Positions 16,728-24,623 of a stretch of 38,793 nt of DNA are shown here, piece by piece. The notes under the pieces were generated by a model, which made no database searches, had not been told where the DNA came from, and worked only from the letters and a program-made list of their open reading frames with translations. The stretch comes from an uncultured Lachnoclostridium sp. (GTDB taxonomy: Bacteria; Bacillota; Clostridia; Lachnospirales; Lachnospiraceae). Numbering within the stretch: position 1 is the first letter of the stretch; each line of letters begins with the position of its first letter. The stretch lies in assembly GCA_902464595.1 (NCBI GenBank), contig CABQJX010000011.1:1-38793 (forward strand), read 5' to 3'. The translations under genes and the position numbers were made by a program.

Positions 16728-17732
16728 TTATGATTCTTGCTCTGACAGGCTGAGCCGGATGATCTCCTCAATCCCCTGGCGGAAGGTATAGCGCTCCCTC
16801 CAGCGTCCGGCTGTAAGCTCTTTCAGCCTGGAAATATCCGGGCATATGGACAGCGCCCCCTCCTTTGCCTGCTTGAAAGCGCCGTAATCCAGCTCTCCCC
16901 TGCCTCCCACAATCTGGTGGATCTCCTCCACAAAGGAGTGCAAGGGTCGGGTGTCATCGCTTGCAATATTTACGATACATCCAGAAGGCTGCGGCTGCAT
17001 ATTCTCAGGCAGGGCATGTTCAGCCGACATGCGATCTGTCTGTACCTGTTTTGCCCATCTTCTCTCCTGAGCCTGGCAGTACAGCTGATATACGGCCTCT
17101 GCCGCATCCTCAATATACATGAAATTCCACTGGTGGCGGCAGGCGCTTAAAGCCACCTTTTTATCCTGCCTTAAATCCCTCACCAAAGTGGAAATAATGG
17201 ACCAGGGGTGATCCCCATAACCATAAACGCTGAAAAACCTAAGATGGTAATAGGAAAGGCCCAGCTCCCCGCAGAGCACAGAGGCTTCCCTGTAAAATTG
17301 AAGCTTCGCCTTTCCGTACTCATTGATGGGACAGCATTCCCGGCTCTCCTCCATCGTACCGTCCAAGAGGCCGTATTCCACACGGGATCCCGCATCCATA
17401 AACACAGAACATCCAAGCTCTGCGGCAGCCCTTACACAGTCCAAAGAACCGGCCACATTCTTCTCCTGAACCTGCGGGGAATCGATCTCCTCCCGGTTGA
17501 CCCCTCCCCAGGCGATATGGAAAAACCCGTCCGCCTGGCCGATCTGACGGATCCAGTCCGGGGAACCGCCAAGCTCCCAGTCAACCAGACGGAACCGTTC
17601 ATGGACCGGCAGGGCCTCGCGGTGGGAGGAGCCGGGACGTACCAACCCAAACACCTCAGCTCCCCGCTCCAAAAACAGCCGGGCCAGATTGCTTCCGATA
17701 AAACCAGCGGCTCCGGTGATCACAATGCGCAT
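16728..17732 (-). CDS. NAD(P)-dependent nucleotide-sugar epimerase/reductase (extended SDR)
   Basis: 334 residues. Rossmann motif GAAGFIG (7-13), catalytic YxxxK at Tyr139/Lys143 (NEYGKAK) with the upstream serine in MDAGSRVEYG, then HLRFFSVYGYGDHPWS and the C-terminal substrate region with VEEIHQIVGG and CPDISRLKEL. Extended SDRs of this type act on nucleotide sugars as 4-ketoreductases, epimerases or dehydratases. ATG with AGGAGGAG seven bases upstream, 11 bases after the methyltransferase stop. It is clearly similar to the SDR at 18890-19846 in the same cassette, suggesting duplication and specialisation. Product unknown; reduction of a branched or methylated 4-ketosugar is the best inference. 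Confidence 0.9.
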   Translation of the reverse strand: MRIVITGAAGFIGSNLARLFLERGAEVFGLVRPGSSHREALPVHERFRLVDWELGGSPDWIRQIGQADGFFHIAWGGVNREEIDSPQVQEKNVAGSLDCVRAAAELGCSVFMDAGSRVEYGLLDGTMEESRECCPINEYGKAKLQFYREASVLCGELGLSYYHLRFFSVYGYGDHPWSIISTLVRDLRQDKKVALSACRHQWNFMYIEDAAEAVYQLYCQAQERRWAKQVQTDRMSAEHALPENMQPQPSGCIVNIASDDTRPLHSFVEEIHQIVGGRGELDYGAFKQAKEGALSICPDISRLKELTAGRWRERYTFRQGIEEIIRLSLSEQES

Positions 17733-17743
17733 GTTCTCTCCTC

Positions 17744-18877
17744 CTATATCCGTTCCAGATGGTTGGAGCGCATGGCCCGGATCTCCACCTGGTCTCCAAA
17801 CCGCTCCCGGATGCTGGCTGCGATCTCGTCCGTATAGCCTGGGGCTGTGATCACAATAGCGTCCACCTTGTGGTCGTAAAAATAGTCCGGTGCTACGATG
17901 GGAAGATGGGAGGCCGGTGCAAATTTCCCCTGCTTAAAGGGGGCGGAATCAATGATATACTGTGCCTTTTTCCCCAGCTTTGTGGTGGAAGCCAGGGTAA
18001 AGCCCTGGTGGCTGGCCCCCCAGATTGCTGCCTTCTTATCCCATGCCTCCAGATACTTCAGATAGGTGTCCATTTCCCGTTTCAGGCCCACATAGCAGTC
18101 CAAAAGATTACCGGTTTCCATCTGCGGCCTCTTTTTCACGATCACAGACAGGGTATCCCGGTTCACCACCTCGCACTCCTCCACCTGGAAGCCATTCCGC
18201 TCCAGCAAGGAGATCAGAGTGTCAAAGGTATAGTAGGCCAAATGATCCCGGATCAGCTCATAATAACAGCTGTGATCCATAATGTACTCAAAGCTTGGTA
18301 CGGTGATCAAGCCCACCCCATCATCTTCCAGATTATGGTAAATAGCCCGCAGCATGGCTCCCGGATCCGGCTGGTGCTCCAGGAAATTAAAGGACAGGAA
18401 CACATCATAGAGCCCTCCCGGAAAACAGGTATCCTCCGTTTCTGTAAAGCCTTGGGTCACATTCAGTCCCTGGTTTCTGGCCAGCTCCACCAAATGGGCG
18501 TCGTGCTCGATTCCGTGAGCCTCCACCGGGAACTCAGAAAGAACCTTTAAAAACTCTCCCTGTCCGCATCCCACCTCGATAAACCGTTTTCCCTCCAGAT
18601 GGTATGTGTCGATCAGATGCTTATACTGATAACGGCGCAGATCTACCATCGTTTTTGAATATCCGCCGGCCCGTATCACGTCCCTGTAATAATCCACCGG
18701 GTCACAGTCAAACTGCACCAGCCCGCATCCCGTGCACTGGCATAGATCCAAGGTAAGCCCCTGATCCTCCTTTACTCCCTGCTCATCCGGCATGTGCTGC
18801 GCCGAAGCAGGCATATTATCTAACGTAAGCAGCGGCGTCTCCCATAATGGAGCGCCGCAGGCGATACATCGCTTCAT
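17744..18877 (-). CDS. SAM-dependent sugar C-methyltransferase-like protein (NovU/TylCIII type)
   Basis: 377 residues with the three-part layout of deoxysugar C-methyltransferases: an N-terminal zinc-binding module (C4-x2-C7 ... C48-x2-C51), a class I SAM domain with FIEVGCGQGEF (99-109), HGIEHD and FNFLEH, and a C-terminal Rossmann-like domain (from about 285, AAIWGASHQG). The group includes enzymes that methylate C3 of 4-keto-deoxysugar nucleotides; some members have lost or changed the methyl transfer. ATG start with AAAGGAG; 12 bases after the preceding SDR and 11 before the next, in the middle of the sugar cassette. The substrate is unknown. The presence of a TPP enzyme upstream raises the alternative that it acts on a two-carbon-branched sugar. 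Confidence 0.9.
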   Translation of the reverse strand: MKRCIACGAPLWETPLLTLDNMPASAQHMPDEQGVKEDQGLTLDLCQCTGCGLVQFDCDPVDYYRDVIRAGGYSKTMVDLRRYQYKHLIDTYHLEGKRFIEVGCGQGEFLKVLSEFPVEAHGIEHDAHLVELARNQGLNVTQGFTETEDTCFPGGLYDVFLSFNFLEHQPDPGAMLRAIYHNLEDDGVGLITVPSFEYIMDHSCYYELIRDHLAYYTFDTLISLLERNGFQVEECEVVNRDTLSVIVKKRPQMETGNLLDCYVGLKREMDTYLKYLEAWDKKAAIWGASHQGFTLASTTKLGKKAQYIIDSAPFKQGKFAPASHLPIVAPDYFYDHKVDAIVITAPGYTDEIAASIRERFGDQVEIRAMRSNHLERI

Positions 18878-18889
18878 AGGTTTCTCCTT

Positions 18890-19846
18890 TTACTCTTGCT
18901 GAAACTCCTGGATCAGCCCCCGGATCCCCTGCTCAAAGGAAATCTCCTGGGAAAATCCAACGGCTTCCTTTAATTTGCCGATGTCCGGCCGCAGGGATAC
19001 CACCCCTTCTGCATTGGGCGGGCGTCTTCCGTAAAGGCATCTTCCCTTTCCGCCACAGAGACGATGGATTTCTTCAATATAATCCCTGAGAGGCCGGGTG
19101 TCTTCTCCTGCCACATTATACACGCCTCCCGGCCCTTTGGCAAGCAGCAGAGAAACAAGGGCCCTGGCCCCGTCCTTCACATGGAGGAAATTCCACTGCT
19201 GGGTACAGTCCCCAAACTCCATATCACGGCCCTCCAAAAAGGAGGCGATGCAGGCAGACACTAAGGACCAGGGATGATCTCCGGGCCCGTAGATACTAAA
19301 GATCCTGGCATGGATGTACTCCATGCCCCACCGTTCTGCCTCCGGCCCCGCCATTTGACACACCTTCACCTTATCCTTGCCGTACTCCGATACAGGATGA
19401 CACTCCAAATCCTCTCCCATCACCTGATCTGTGATGCCGTACTCTGCCTGGGAGCCTGTAAACAGGAAACGGCGGCATCCCAGGCGGCCAGCTGTCCTGA
19501 CCGCCTCCAGGGCATAACCGATATTGCGTGCCTGAAGTTCCGGATCCTGCCGATTGGCGCTTCCCGCTCCATCCCAGCCCAAATGGAGCCACAGATCCGC
19601 TCCTTCCCGGGACATCTGGGGCAGACAGGTGAGATCTTCCAGCCGGGCCAGCTCACAGGGAATGATGCAAAGCCCTGGCATTTCTGCCTTCCCAGTATTT
19701 TCTATTTCCCTTCCAACAGCCCGAAGCCCTTCTTCTCCCTTGGAGCCTGGCCGTATGATACCGAATACCTGGTGGCCTTCTGCCAGCAGCTCCCTTACCG
19801 CTACCTTTCCAATAAAACTGGATGCCCCTGTGACAACAACCCTCAT
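18890..19846 (-). CDS. NAD(P)-dependent nucleotide-sugar epimerase/reductase (second SDR of the cassette)
   Basis: 318 residues from the chosen ATG. GASSFIG Rossmann motif (7-13), FTGSQAEYG, catalytic Tyr155/Lys159 (SEYGKDK), then HARIFSIYGPGDHPWS, TQQWNFLHVKD and IEEIHRLCGG. These blocks align closely with the downstream SDR, so the two are paralogues flanking the methyltransferase. A longer start five codons upstream (19861) is possible; the shorter one is preferred because it begins exactly like its paralogue (MRVVVTG versus MRIVITG) and has TGAGGG at workable spacing. Sixty bases of pyrimidine-rich plus-strand sequence separate it from the TPP gene. Likely reduces or epimerises the sugar made by the cassette; the exact reaction is not readable. 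Confidence 0.9.
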   Translation of the reverse strand: MRVVVTGASSFIGKVAVRELLAEGHQVFGIIRPGSKGEEGLRAVGREIENTGKAEMPGLCIIPCELARLEDLTCLPQMSREGADLWLHLGWDGAGSANRQDPELQARNIGYALEAVRTAGRLGCRRFLFTGSQAEYGITDQVMGEDLECHPVSEYGKDKVKVCQMAGPEAERWGMEYIHARIFSIYGPGDHPWSLVSACIASFLEGRDMEFGDCTQQWNFLHVKDGARALVSLLLAKGPGGVYNVAGEDTRPLRDYIEEIHRLCGGKGRCLYGRRPPNAEGVVSLRPDIGKLKEAVGFSQEISFEQGIRGLIQEFQQE

Positions 19847-19906
19847 GCTCTGATCCCTCATCTCCCTCTCTATGTCTCTCTATCTTCTTACAAGCTGTTT
19901 GAAATA

Positions 19907-21913
19907 TCAGCTCTTGATTCTTGGTACGATCATATTTGCGTCCATTTCCTCATCAGGAAGGAAGGGGGACAGATCCTCCAAAGGCGGGGATACCATGGTT
20001 CCGTCTGGCAGACGCTTGGCAGAGGACTTGGGCTCAAAATTCTGATCCCAGGAAACAAATATCTCGCAGATCATGGGCCCCTCTGCCCTCAATGTCTCCT
20101 CAATGGCCCCTGCCAGTTCACTGTTGTGCATAGCCCTCACATAAGGATAGCCATATGCCTCAGCCAGACGATCCAGCCTTGGGAAGCTTAGATCCCCGCT
20201 GTCCTCGCCAATACCGATCAATGGCTCCCCAAAGAAATTCTTCTGGGTCTGGCGGATGGAATGATAACCTCCATTATTGATCACAAACAGCTTTATGTTC
20301 ATTCTATGGTGGATAATGGTCTGCAGCTCCTGTAAATTCATCTGCAGGCTTCCATCCCCTGTAACAAGGATCAGATCCCCGCCCCTTCGGTCACCGCCCT
20401 GGCTGTAGCACTCTCCAGCGCGGGAAGCCGCCCAGGCTCCGATGGCCGCGGGAAGATCGTATCCCATAGATGCAACAGCAGAATTAGTGATAAACCGCTG
20501 TCCCGGCTTTATGATATAGGCATGTCCTCCCACCACACAGGCTGAGCCATTTCCCACCACTGTAATCTGACCTTCCTTTAACCGGCTGCTGAGCTCATGG
20601 ATCAGGGCATACACATTAGCCGGTTCCTGATCGGTATGGGCAAAGTGCTTTGGCTGCACCACCGGATATTTTTCCTTCCACATGGCGCAGGTGCGGCTCC
20701 AATCCATTTCCCTCAGGCCTTTTCCTCCGCCAAATACCTGCCGTTCCCCAGGGCGGCTCAGGCTGAAAGGCAAAGAATTTCCTTCTTTTTCCAAAATCTG
20801 ATCCAACGCCACGTTAAGCTGGGCCAAAAGCTCCTTTGCATCCCCATGAACTCTCATATCTACATGGACGGAGGGCTTCTTTAACTCCTCCTCATCAATA
20901 TCATTGACGATCACATAAGCCTCCCTGGCCCATGTCTGATAGTTGTATCCAACCTGACGGATACTCAGACGGCTTCCAATGGACAGCACCAGATCACTGT
21001 TTTGGATGGCAAAATTTCCAGGGCGGTCCCCCATATTGCCAGCACGTCCCACATAGAGAGGGTGGGCGTCATAAATACAGTCCTCGCTGTCCCAGCCCGT
21101 AACGACCGGGATCCCCAGCTTTTCGGCCACCTCCATAAAAAGGTTGTGGGCTCCGGCCAAACGGATCCCGTTTCCCGCATTGAGCACCGGCCTCTCAGCC
21201 TTGCGGATCCGGTCAATGATCTCCTGGGCAGTGGACAAAGCCACAGCAGGGGCCCTCTTGATCCGTAACTCCCCCTTTCCAGCCTCGTCCTCAGGGATCC
21301 GGTGCGTGTGATCCCCTCCCGTCCAGCCGTCTCCTCCTGCCTCATAGTCCTCCGGGTCAAATCCCACAAGATCTTCCTCTTCCACATAAGCCCCCTGGAC
21401 ATTTAAAGGAATGTCCAGCCAGCAGGGACCTGGACGGCCTGTCTTCGCCAGATACAGCGCCTTTTCCAGGCAATAGCGGATCCGCAGGGGATCCAAAACC
21501 ATTTCCGAATACTTTGTCATACAGCTGATGGCCTTACAGATGTCAAACTCCTGATCTCCCATGGCCCGTATCCCCACACCGGACCACCGGGCCGTGGTAT
21601 CATAGCGCACCTGGCCGGAAAGCACCAGCATGGGGATCGAATCCAGCCAGCCTCCTACCACGCCAGTGATAGCGTTGGTCCCTCCGGGGCCTGTGGTGAC
21701 ACAGAGGGCTGCGATCCGGTTGTGGATCCTGGCGTAAGCTTCCGCTGCCATGGCGCAGGCCTGCTCATGGTGGTTATACATGCAGTGAAGTCCCTCCTGA
21801 TGTCCCAAACCGTCATCCAGGTGCATAGCTCCCCCGCCTGTCACCATAAAAGCCTGGCAGATCCCCTCCTCCACCAGCTTCTTTGCAATATAGTTGGAAA
21901 TCTTTATCTGCAT
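19907..21913 (-). CDS. Thiamine-diphosphate-dependent enzyme of the acetolactate-synthase superfamily, polysaccharide-locus type
   Basis: 668 residues, about 100 longer than ordinary acetolactate synthase. N-terminal PYR domain with the catalytic glutamate Glu50 (NHHEQACAMAAEAYAR), GPGGTNAITGV, a central domain (ERPVLNAGNGIRLAG), and a C-terminal PP domain with the TPP motif GDGS (519-522) ending in INNGGY. The extra length is in a Gly/Glu-rich insertion near 195-225 and a C-terminal tail (SSAKRLPDG...VSPPLED). First gene of the operon, with no small regulatory subunit next to it, so branched-chain amino-acid synthesis is unlikely. In Yersinia, YerE of this superfamily attaches a two-carbon unit from pyruvate to a 4-ketosugar. 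A TTG six bases upstream is an alternative start with closer AAGGGAG spacing. Family sure, reaction inferred. Confidence 0.9.
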   Translation of the reverse strand: MQIKISNYIAKKLVEEGICQAFMVTGGGAMHLDDGLGHQEGLHCMYNHHEQACAMAAEAYARIHNRIAALCVTTGPGGTNAITGVVGGWLDSIPMLVLSGQVRYDTTARWSGVGIRAMGDQEFDICKAISCMTKYSEMVLDPLRIRYCLEKALYLAKTGRPGPCWLDIPLNVQGAYVEEEDLVGFDPEDYEAGGDGWTGGDHTHRIPEDEAGKGELRIKRAPAVALSTAQEIIDRIRKAERPVLNAGNGIRLAGAHNLFMEVAEKLGIPVVTGWDSEDCIYDAHPLYVGRAGNMGDRPGNFAIQNSDLVLSIGSRLSIRQVGYNYQTWAREAYVIVNDIDEEELKKPSVHVDMRVHGDAKELLAQLNVALDQILEKEGNSLPFSLSRPGERQVFGGGKGLREMDWSRTCAMWKEKYPVVQPKHFAHTDQEPANVYALIHELSSRLKEGQITVVGNGSACVVGGHAYIIKPGQRFITNSAVASMGYDLPAAIGAWAASRAGECYSQGGDRRGGDLILVTGDGSLQMNLQELQTIIHHRMNIKLFVINNGGYHSIRQTQKNFFGEPLIGIGEDSGDLSFPRLDRLAEAYGYPYVRAMHNSELAGAIEETLRAEGPMICEIFVSWDQNFEPKSSAKRLPDGTMVSPPLEDLSPFLPDEEMDANMIVPRIKS

Positions 21914-21947
21914 AATCAATGGTCTCCCTTCTCCCTTTCACGGGCTT

Positions 21948-22002
21948 CTGTGGGGCAGCCCCCACAGCGTTCCTGTCCGCTGGCAAAGCAGAAAACAGGA
22001 AC
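21948..22002 (-). promoter_or_regulatory. Two consecutive perfect hairpins in the leader of the polysaccharide operon
   Basis: In transcript order: GTTCCTGT / ACAGGAAC (21969-22002, 8-bp stem, 18-base loop), then CTGTGGGG / CCCCACAG (21948-21967, 8-bp stem, 4-base loop). Neither is followed by a T-run, so they are not simple terminators. They lie between the putative promoter (22028-22036) and the first gene (21913), the place where processive-antitermination elements (LoaP- or RfaH-type) sit in long polysaccharide operons. The function is inferred. Confidence 0.5.
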
Positions 22003-22027
22003 TCCATATCTTCTCTCAGCTATGGTG

Positions 22028-22036
22028 AGTATAGCA
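22028..22036 (-). promoter_or_regulatory. Extended -10 promoter of the polysaccharide operon
   Basis: TGCTATACT on the minus strand (TATACT at 22028-22033, TGC at 22034-22036), about 115 bases upstream of the TPP gene. No convincing -35 at 17 bases, which an extended -10 can tolerate. The rest of the 21914-22249 gap holds the leader hairpins and a -10-like box for the divergent gene; nothing else is visible. Confidence 0.45.
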
Positions 22037-22171
22037 TAAAACACCCGAAAATAATACTACATTTCTCTTACGAAACCGAACCGGGAACCCCTGTCGGCGG
22101 CTGCCTAAGTCTCCACCAGCCCTTTCCATAACTTCCAGTAACCCTCACTATCATTGTTTATTCTCGTCCGT

Positions 22172-22177
22172 TATAAT
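22172..22177 (+). promoter_or_regulatory. -10 box upstream of the wall-repeat protein gene
   Basis: TATAAT within GTTATAATGAC, 73 bases before the ATG. No good -35 at the usual distance. The same 11-mer occurs at 24557-24567 upstream of the cytidylate-kinase-like gene. Confidence 0.35.
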
Positions 22178-22249
22178 GACCCATGTAACACAACGGCGGA
22201 TTGATAAACCACCAACCATCACACACAACAAAAGGAGAGATTTACAATT

Positions 22250-23698
22250 ATGAAAAAACAGGCAAAAGCATTGGCTGTCTTATCCACCGCAATGTTTATG
22301 GCAGCGGTAACCCCCGCCTTCTTAAACCCCGTTCCTTACTCTTACGCAAAAAGCGCAGGCTGGACGGAAGAAAACGGCAACTGGTACTACTATGACTCTT
22401 ACGGGGAGCCCCTGACTGACACCTGGAAAAAGCTGGACAACGACTGGTACTATCTGGATTCCGACGGGATCCGCGCTGTAAGCACTCAGATTGACGAGTA
22501 CTACGTTGACGAGGACGGAAAACGGGTTTCCATGAAATGGGTATCCGTTGACAACGAGGATTACTGGGATGACAACAACGCCCCTGAGAAGCTTCACTAC
22601 TATTACGGAAAGGACGGAAAGGCCCTGACCTCCCGCTGGGCTTCTATTGGAGGGAACTGGTACTACTTCAATGAGGACGGGATCATGGAGACCGGATCCA
22701 TTACCGTAGACGGATACAATTACTACCTGGGTGAGGATGGGATCCGAAAAACCGGCTGGGTGCTCTTAGAAGACGAAACGGACGAGCCGGAATACAATGA
22801 ATCCTGGTACTATTTCGACAACAGCGGAAAGCGCATCGAAAATGAAGTAGACAAAAAGATCAACGGCAATTACTATACCTTTGTAGACGGACGTATGCAG
22901 ACCGGCTGGTATAAGCTTCCGGCCTCCGAGACCATCTCCCAGGAACAGAAGAACGAGCAGGAGACAGAAGCACTACAGACTGCCAGCCCATCCGAGGCAC
23001 AGCCAGCCGCCGAGGAGGCCTCCTCCCCACAGGCTTCTATGGCCGCAGAATCCGCCCCGGCATCTTCCCATCACATGGAAGGCTATCAGTACTATGATGA
23101 AGATGGAAAACGTGCCTCCGGCTGGAGAGAGATCGAAGGCGTAGAGGGAATCAGCGAGGAAGCAGAGCTCTATCACTTCTATTTCAAGAACGGAAAGCCT
23201 CACTACGCAAAAAAAGGTCTGGAGCTGTTTACCATCGACTCCAAAAAATACGCGTTCAATGACAGAGGTGAAATGCAGACAGGCAAAAAGGTAGTCAATC
23301 TGGAGGACGGCTCCACTGCCAACTTCTACTTTGACGAGAACGGCGTAATGAAGACAGGAAAACAGGCGATCATGGACGAGGATACAGGGGAAATGCAGAA
23401 TTGGTACTTCCACACAGACGGTTCCCGAAAAGGACAGGGCTACAGCGGGATCAAGGATAATGTTCTTTATGTATCCGGCCTCCGCCAGGAAGCAGACCGT
23501 GACCTGCGCTTCGCCCCAGCCCAGTTTGACGGCGTCCATTATCTGGTCAACAGCAACGGAGTGGTGCAGAAAGCCAGCTCCTCCTCCAAATCCTCCGCTA
23601 TGCCGGAGTTAGGCAAGGGCTTCAAGGATTTTAAGGACGAAAATGACACCGTATGGACCGTCAGTACAGAAGGCGTGATCCAGGAGCTGCACAACTAA
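22250..23698 (+). CDS. Secreted protein with cell-wall-binding (choline/glucan-type) repeats
   Basis: 482 residues. Lysine-start signal peptide (about 1-33, MKKQAKALAVLSTAMFMAA...), then wall-binding repeats of the GW..ENGNWYYYDSYG..LTDTW type over about 36-230 and 285-480. They are separated by a Ser/Ala/Glu/Gln-rich linker (about 228-280). Aromatic positions (WYYY, WYYL, YYY, YYF) and Gly-Gly turns show at least eight units. There is no enzymatic domain. Such proteins bind teichoic-acid choline or wall glycans noncovalently in clostridia. ATG with AAAGGAGAG upstream, rho-independent terminator downstream; it is a single-gene unit divergent from the polysaccharide operon, whose product could be its ligand (inference). 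Confidence 0.88.
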   Translation: MKKQAKALAVLSTAMFMAAVTPAFLNPVPYSYAKSAGWTEENGNWYYYDSYGEPLTDTWKKLDNDWYYLDSDGIRAVSTQIDEYYVDEDGKRVSMKWVSVDNEDYWDDNNAPEKLHYYYGKDGKALTSRWASIGGNWYYFNEDGIMETGSITVDGYNYYLGEDGIRKTGWVLLEDETDEPEYNESWYYFDNSGKRIENEVDKKINGNYYTFVDGRMQTGWYKLPASETISQEQKNEQETEALQTASPSEAQPAAEEASSPQASMAAESAPASSHHMEGYQYYDEDGKRASGWREIEGVEGISEEAELYHFYFKNGKPHYAKKGLELFTIDSKKYAFNDRGEMQTGKKVVNLEDGSTANFYFDENGVMKTGKQAIMDEDTGEMQNWYFHTDGSRKGQGYSGIKDNVLYVSGLRQEADRDLRFAPAQFDGVHYLVNSNGVVQKASSSSKSSAMPELGKGFKDFKDENDTVWTVSTEGVIQELHN

Positions 23699-23764
23699 AC
23701 AGAATACTTCATTGTCAAATCACAGCTGTACGGCGTAACCACTGTCATCTCATTGTGAATATCT

Positions 23765-23796
23765 GGCAGGACACTTGTTTGTCCTGCCGATTTTTT
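23765..23796 (+). terminator. Rho-independent terminator after the wall-repeat gene
   Basis: GGCAGGACA, 6-base loop, TGTCCTGCC (perfect 9-bp stem), then GA and TTTTTT. It lies 66 bases past the stop codon. Confidence 0.9.
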
Positions 23797-23899
23797 ATCT
23801 ATTGTGCCGAAATTTCAATTTTTTTAAAAAATCATGGTATATTTTGGAAATTGATGCGTTATATATAGTGAGTATGAATTGAGGAGAATAAGATCAAAC

Positions 23900-24454
23900 A
23901 TGAGAGAACTAGCTGCTTTTTACTGTCCACAATGTGGGCATTATGCCTATTATCAGACATCCCGCCATCCCTACTGCCCCAAATGCTGCCATTCAGAGCC
24001 CCTGCATATGATCCGCATGCACTATTCCGAATTTATGAACATGTCATGCGATGAACGGGATGCCTTTCTCTCAAAGGAGATCCTGAAAACCAATCCCTCC
24101 CTTCTGGAACGTCTTACCATCTCACAGCGCCAATGCAGCAGCCGGGAAGTCATTGCAGAAATGAACCTGGTCATCATGAACCTGGATACGGAAAATAAAA
24201 TATTGAGCGATACCGTAAAATGGATGCATGATACCGTATGGGAGCTGATGAGGGAAAAGCGTTCCTCTGATCGTGAAAAAACAGAGACCCAAAAGGAAAT
24301 CGAGCTTCTCCGCACCATCGCCTCCCTGGCCGACGAGGAAGAACGATCCGAACAGATGGAAGAAGCCCTAAAACAGTGGAAATCCCTGCAGGCTATGGCC
24401 GAAGAACACGCCGCCTTTGTCCGGGCTCTCATGGGAGAAACGGACCCAACATAA
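23900..24454 (+). CDS. Uncharacterised zinc-ribbon protein with coiled-coil C-terminus
   Basis: 184 residues. The N-terminus carries a zinc ribbon, C-P-Q-C-G ... C-P-K-C-C (about residues 9-31). From about residue 90 onward the protein is strongly charged and helical (heptad-like Glu/Lys/Arg pattern through EKTETQKEIELLRTIASL), predicting a coiled coil. It has no signal peptide or membrane helix. The ATG at 23900 is preceded by GAGGAG about 13 bases away; a TTG start at 23879 is possible but less likely. No family is recognised. The plan resembles a nucleic-acid- or protein-binding adaptor. It lies alone between a terminator and the next promoter. Confidence 0.7.
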   Translation: MRELAAFYCPQCGHYAYYQTSRHPYCPKCCHSEPLHMIRMHYSEFMNMSCDERDAFLSKEILKTNPSLLERLTISQRQCSSREVIAEMNLVIMNLDTENKILSDTVKWMHDTVWELMREKRSSDREKTETQKEIELLRTIASLADEEERSEQMEEALKQWKSLQAMAEEHAAFVRALMGETDPT

Positions 24455-24523
24455 ATGGTAACCCTTCAGCCAACCATCCTCTTATCGGAATCTTCGCATG
24501 GATGAACGGATACCATAAATTTA

Positions 24524-24551
24524 TTGTTTTTTCTCTATCTTTTGTGATAAT
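24524..24551 (+). promoter_or_regulatory. Candidate promoter of the cytidylate-kinase-like gene
   Basis: -35 TTGTTT (24524-24529), 16-base spacer, extended -10 TGTGATAAT (-10 at 24546-24551). A second TATAAT (24559-24564) follows within GTTATAATGAC. The start codon is about 70 bases downstream. Confidence 0.4.
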
Positions 24552-24623
24552 TGTGAGTTATAATGACACTATAACCTTTATTTTGTGTATTTTTTTATCT
24601 TATTTAGGGGAAGGAGTGGAATT

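Noticed and set aside
17759..18550. Open plus-strand frame antisense to the methyltransferase
   Set aside because: The minus-strand gene has clear SAM and zinc motifs; the opposite frame is Pro/His/Gly-rich without any motif.
19274..20191. Long open plus-strand frame (about 305 codons) antisense to the TPP enzyme and SDR
   Set aside because: No ribosome binding site, no recognisable domain, composition that mirrors codon use of the minus-strand genes; it is a shadow of real genes.
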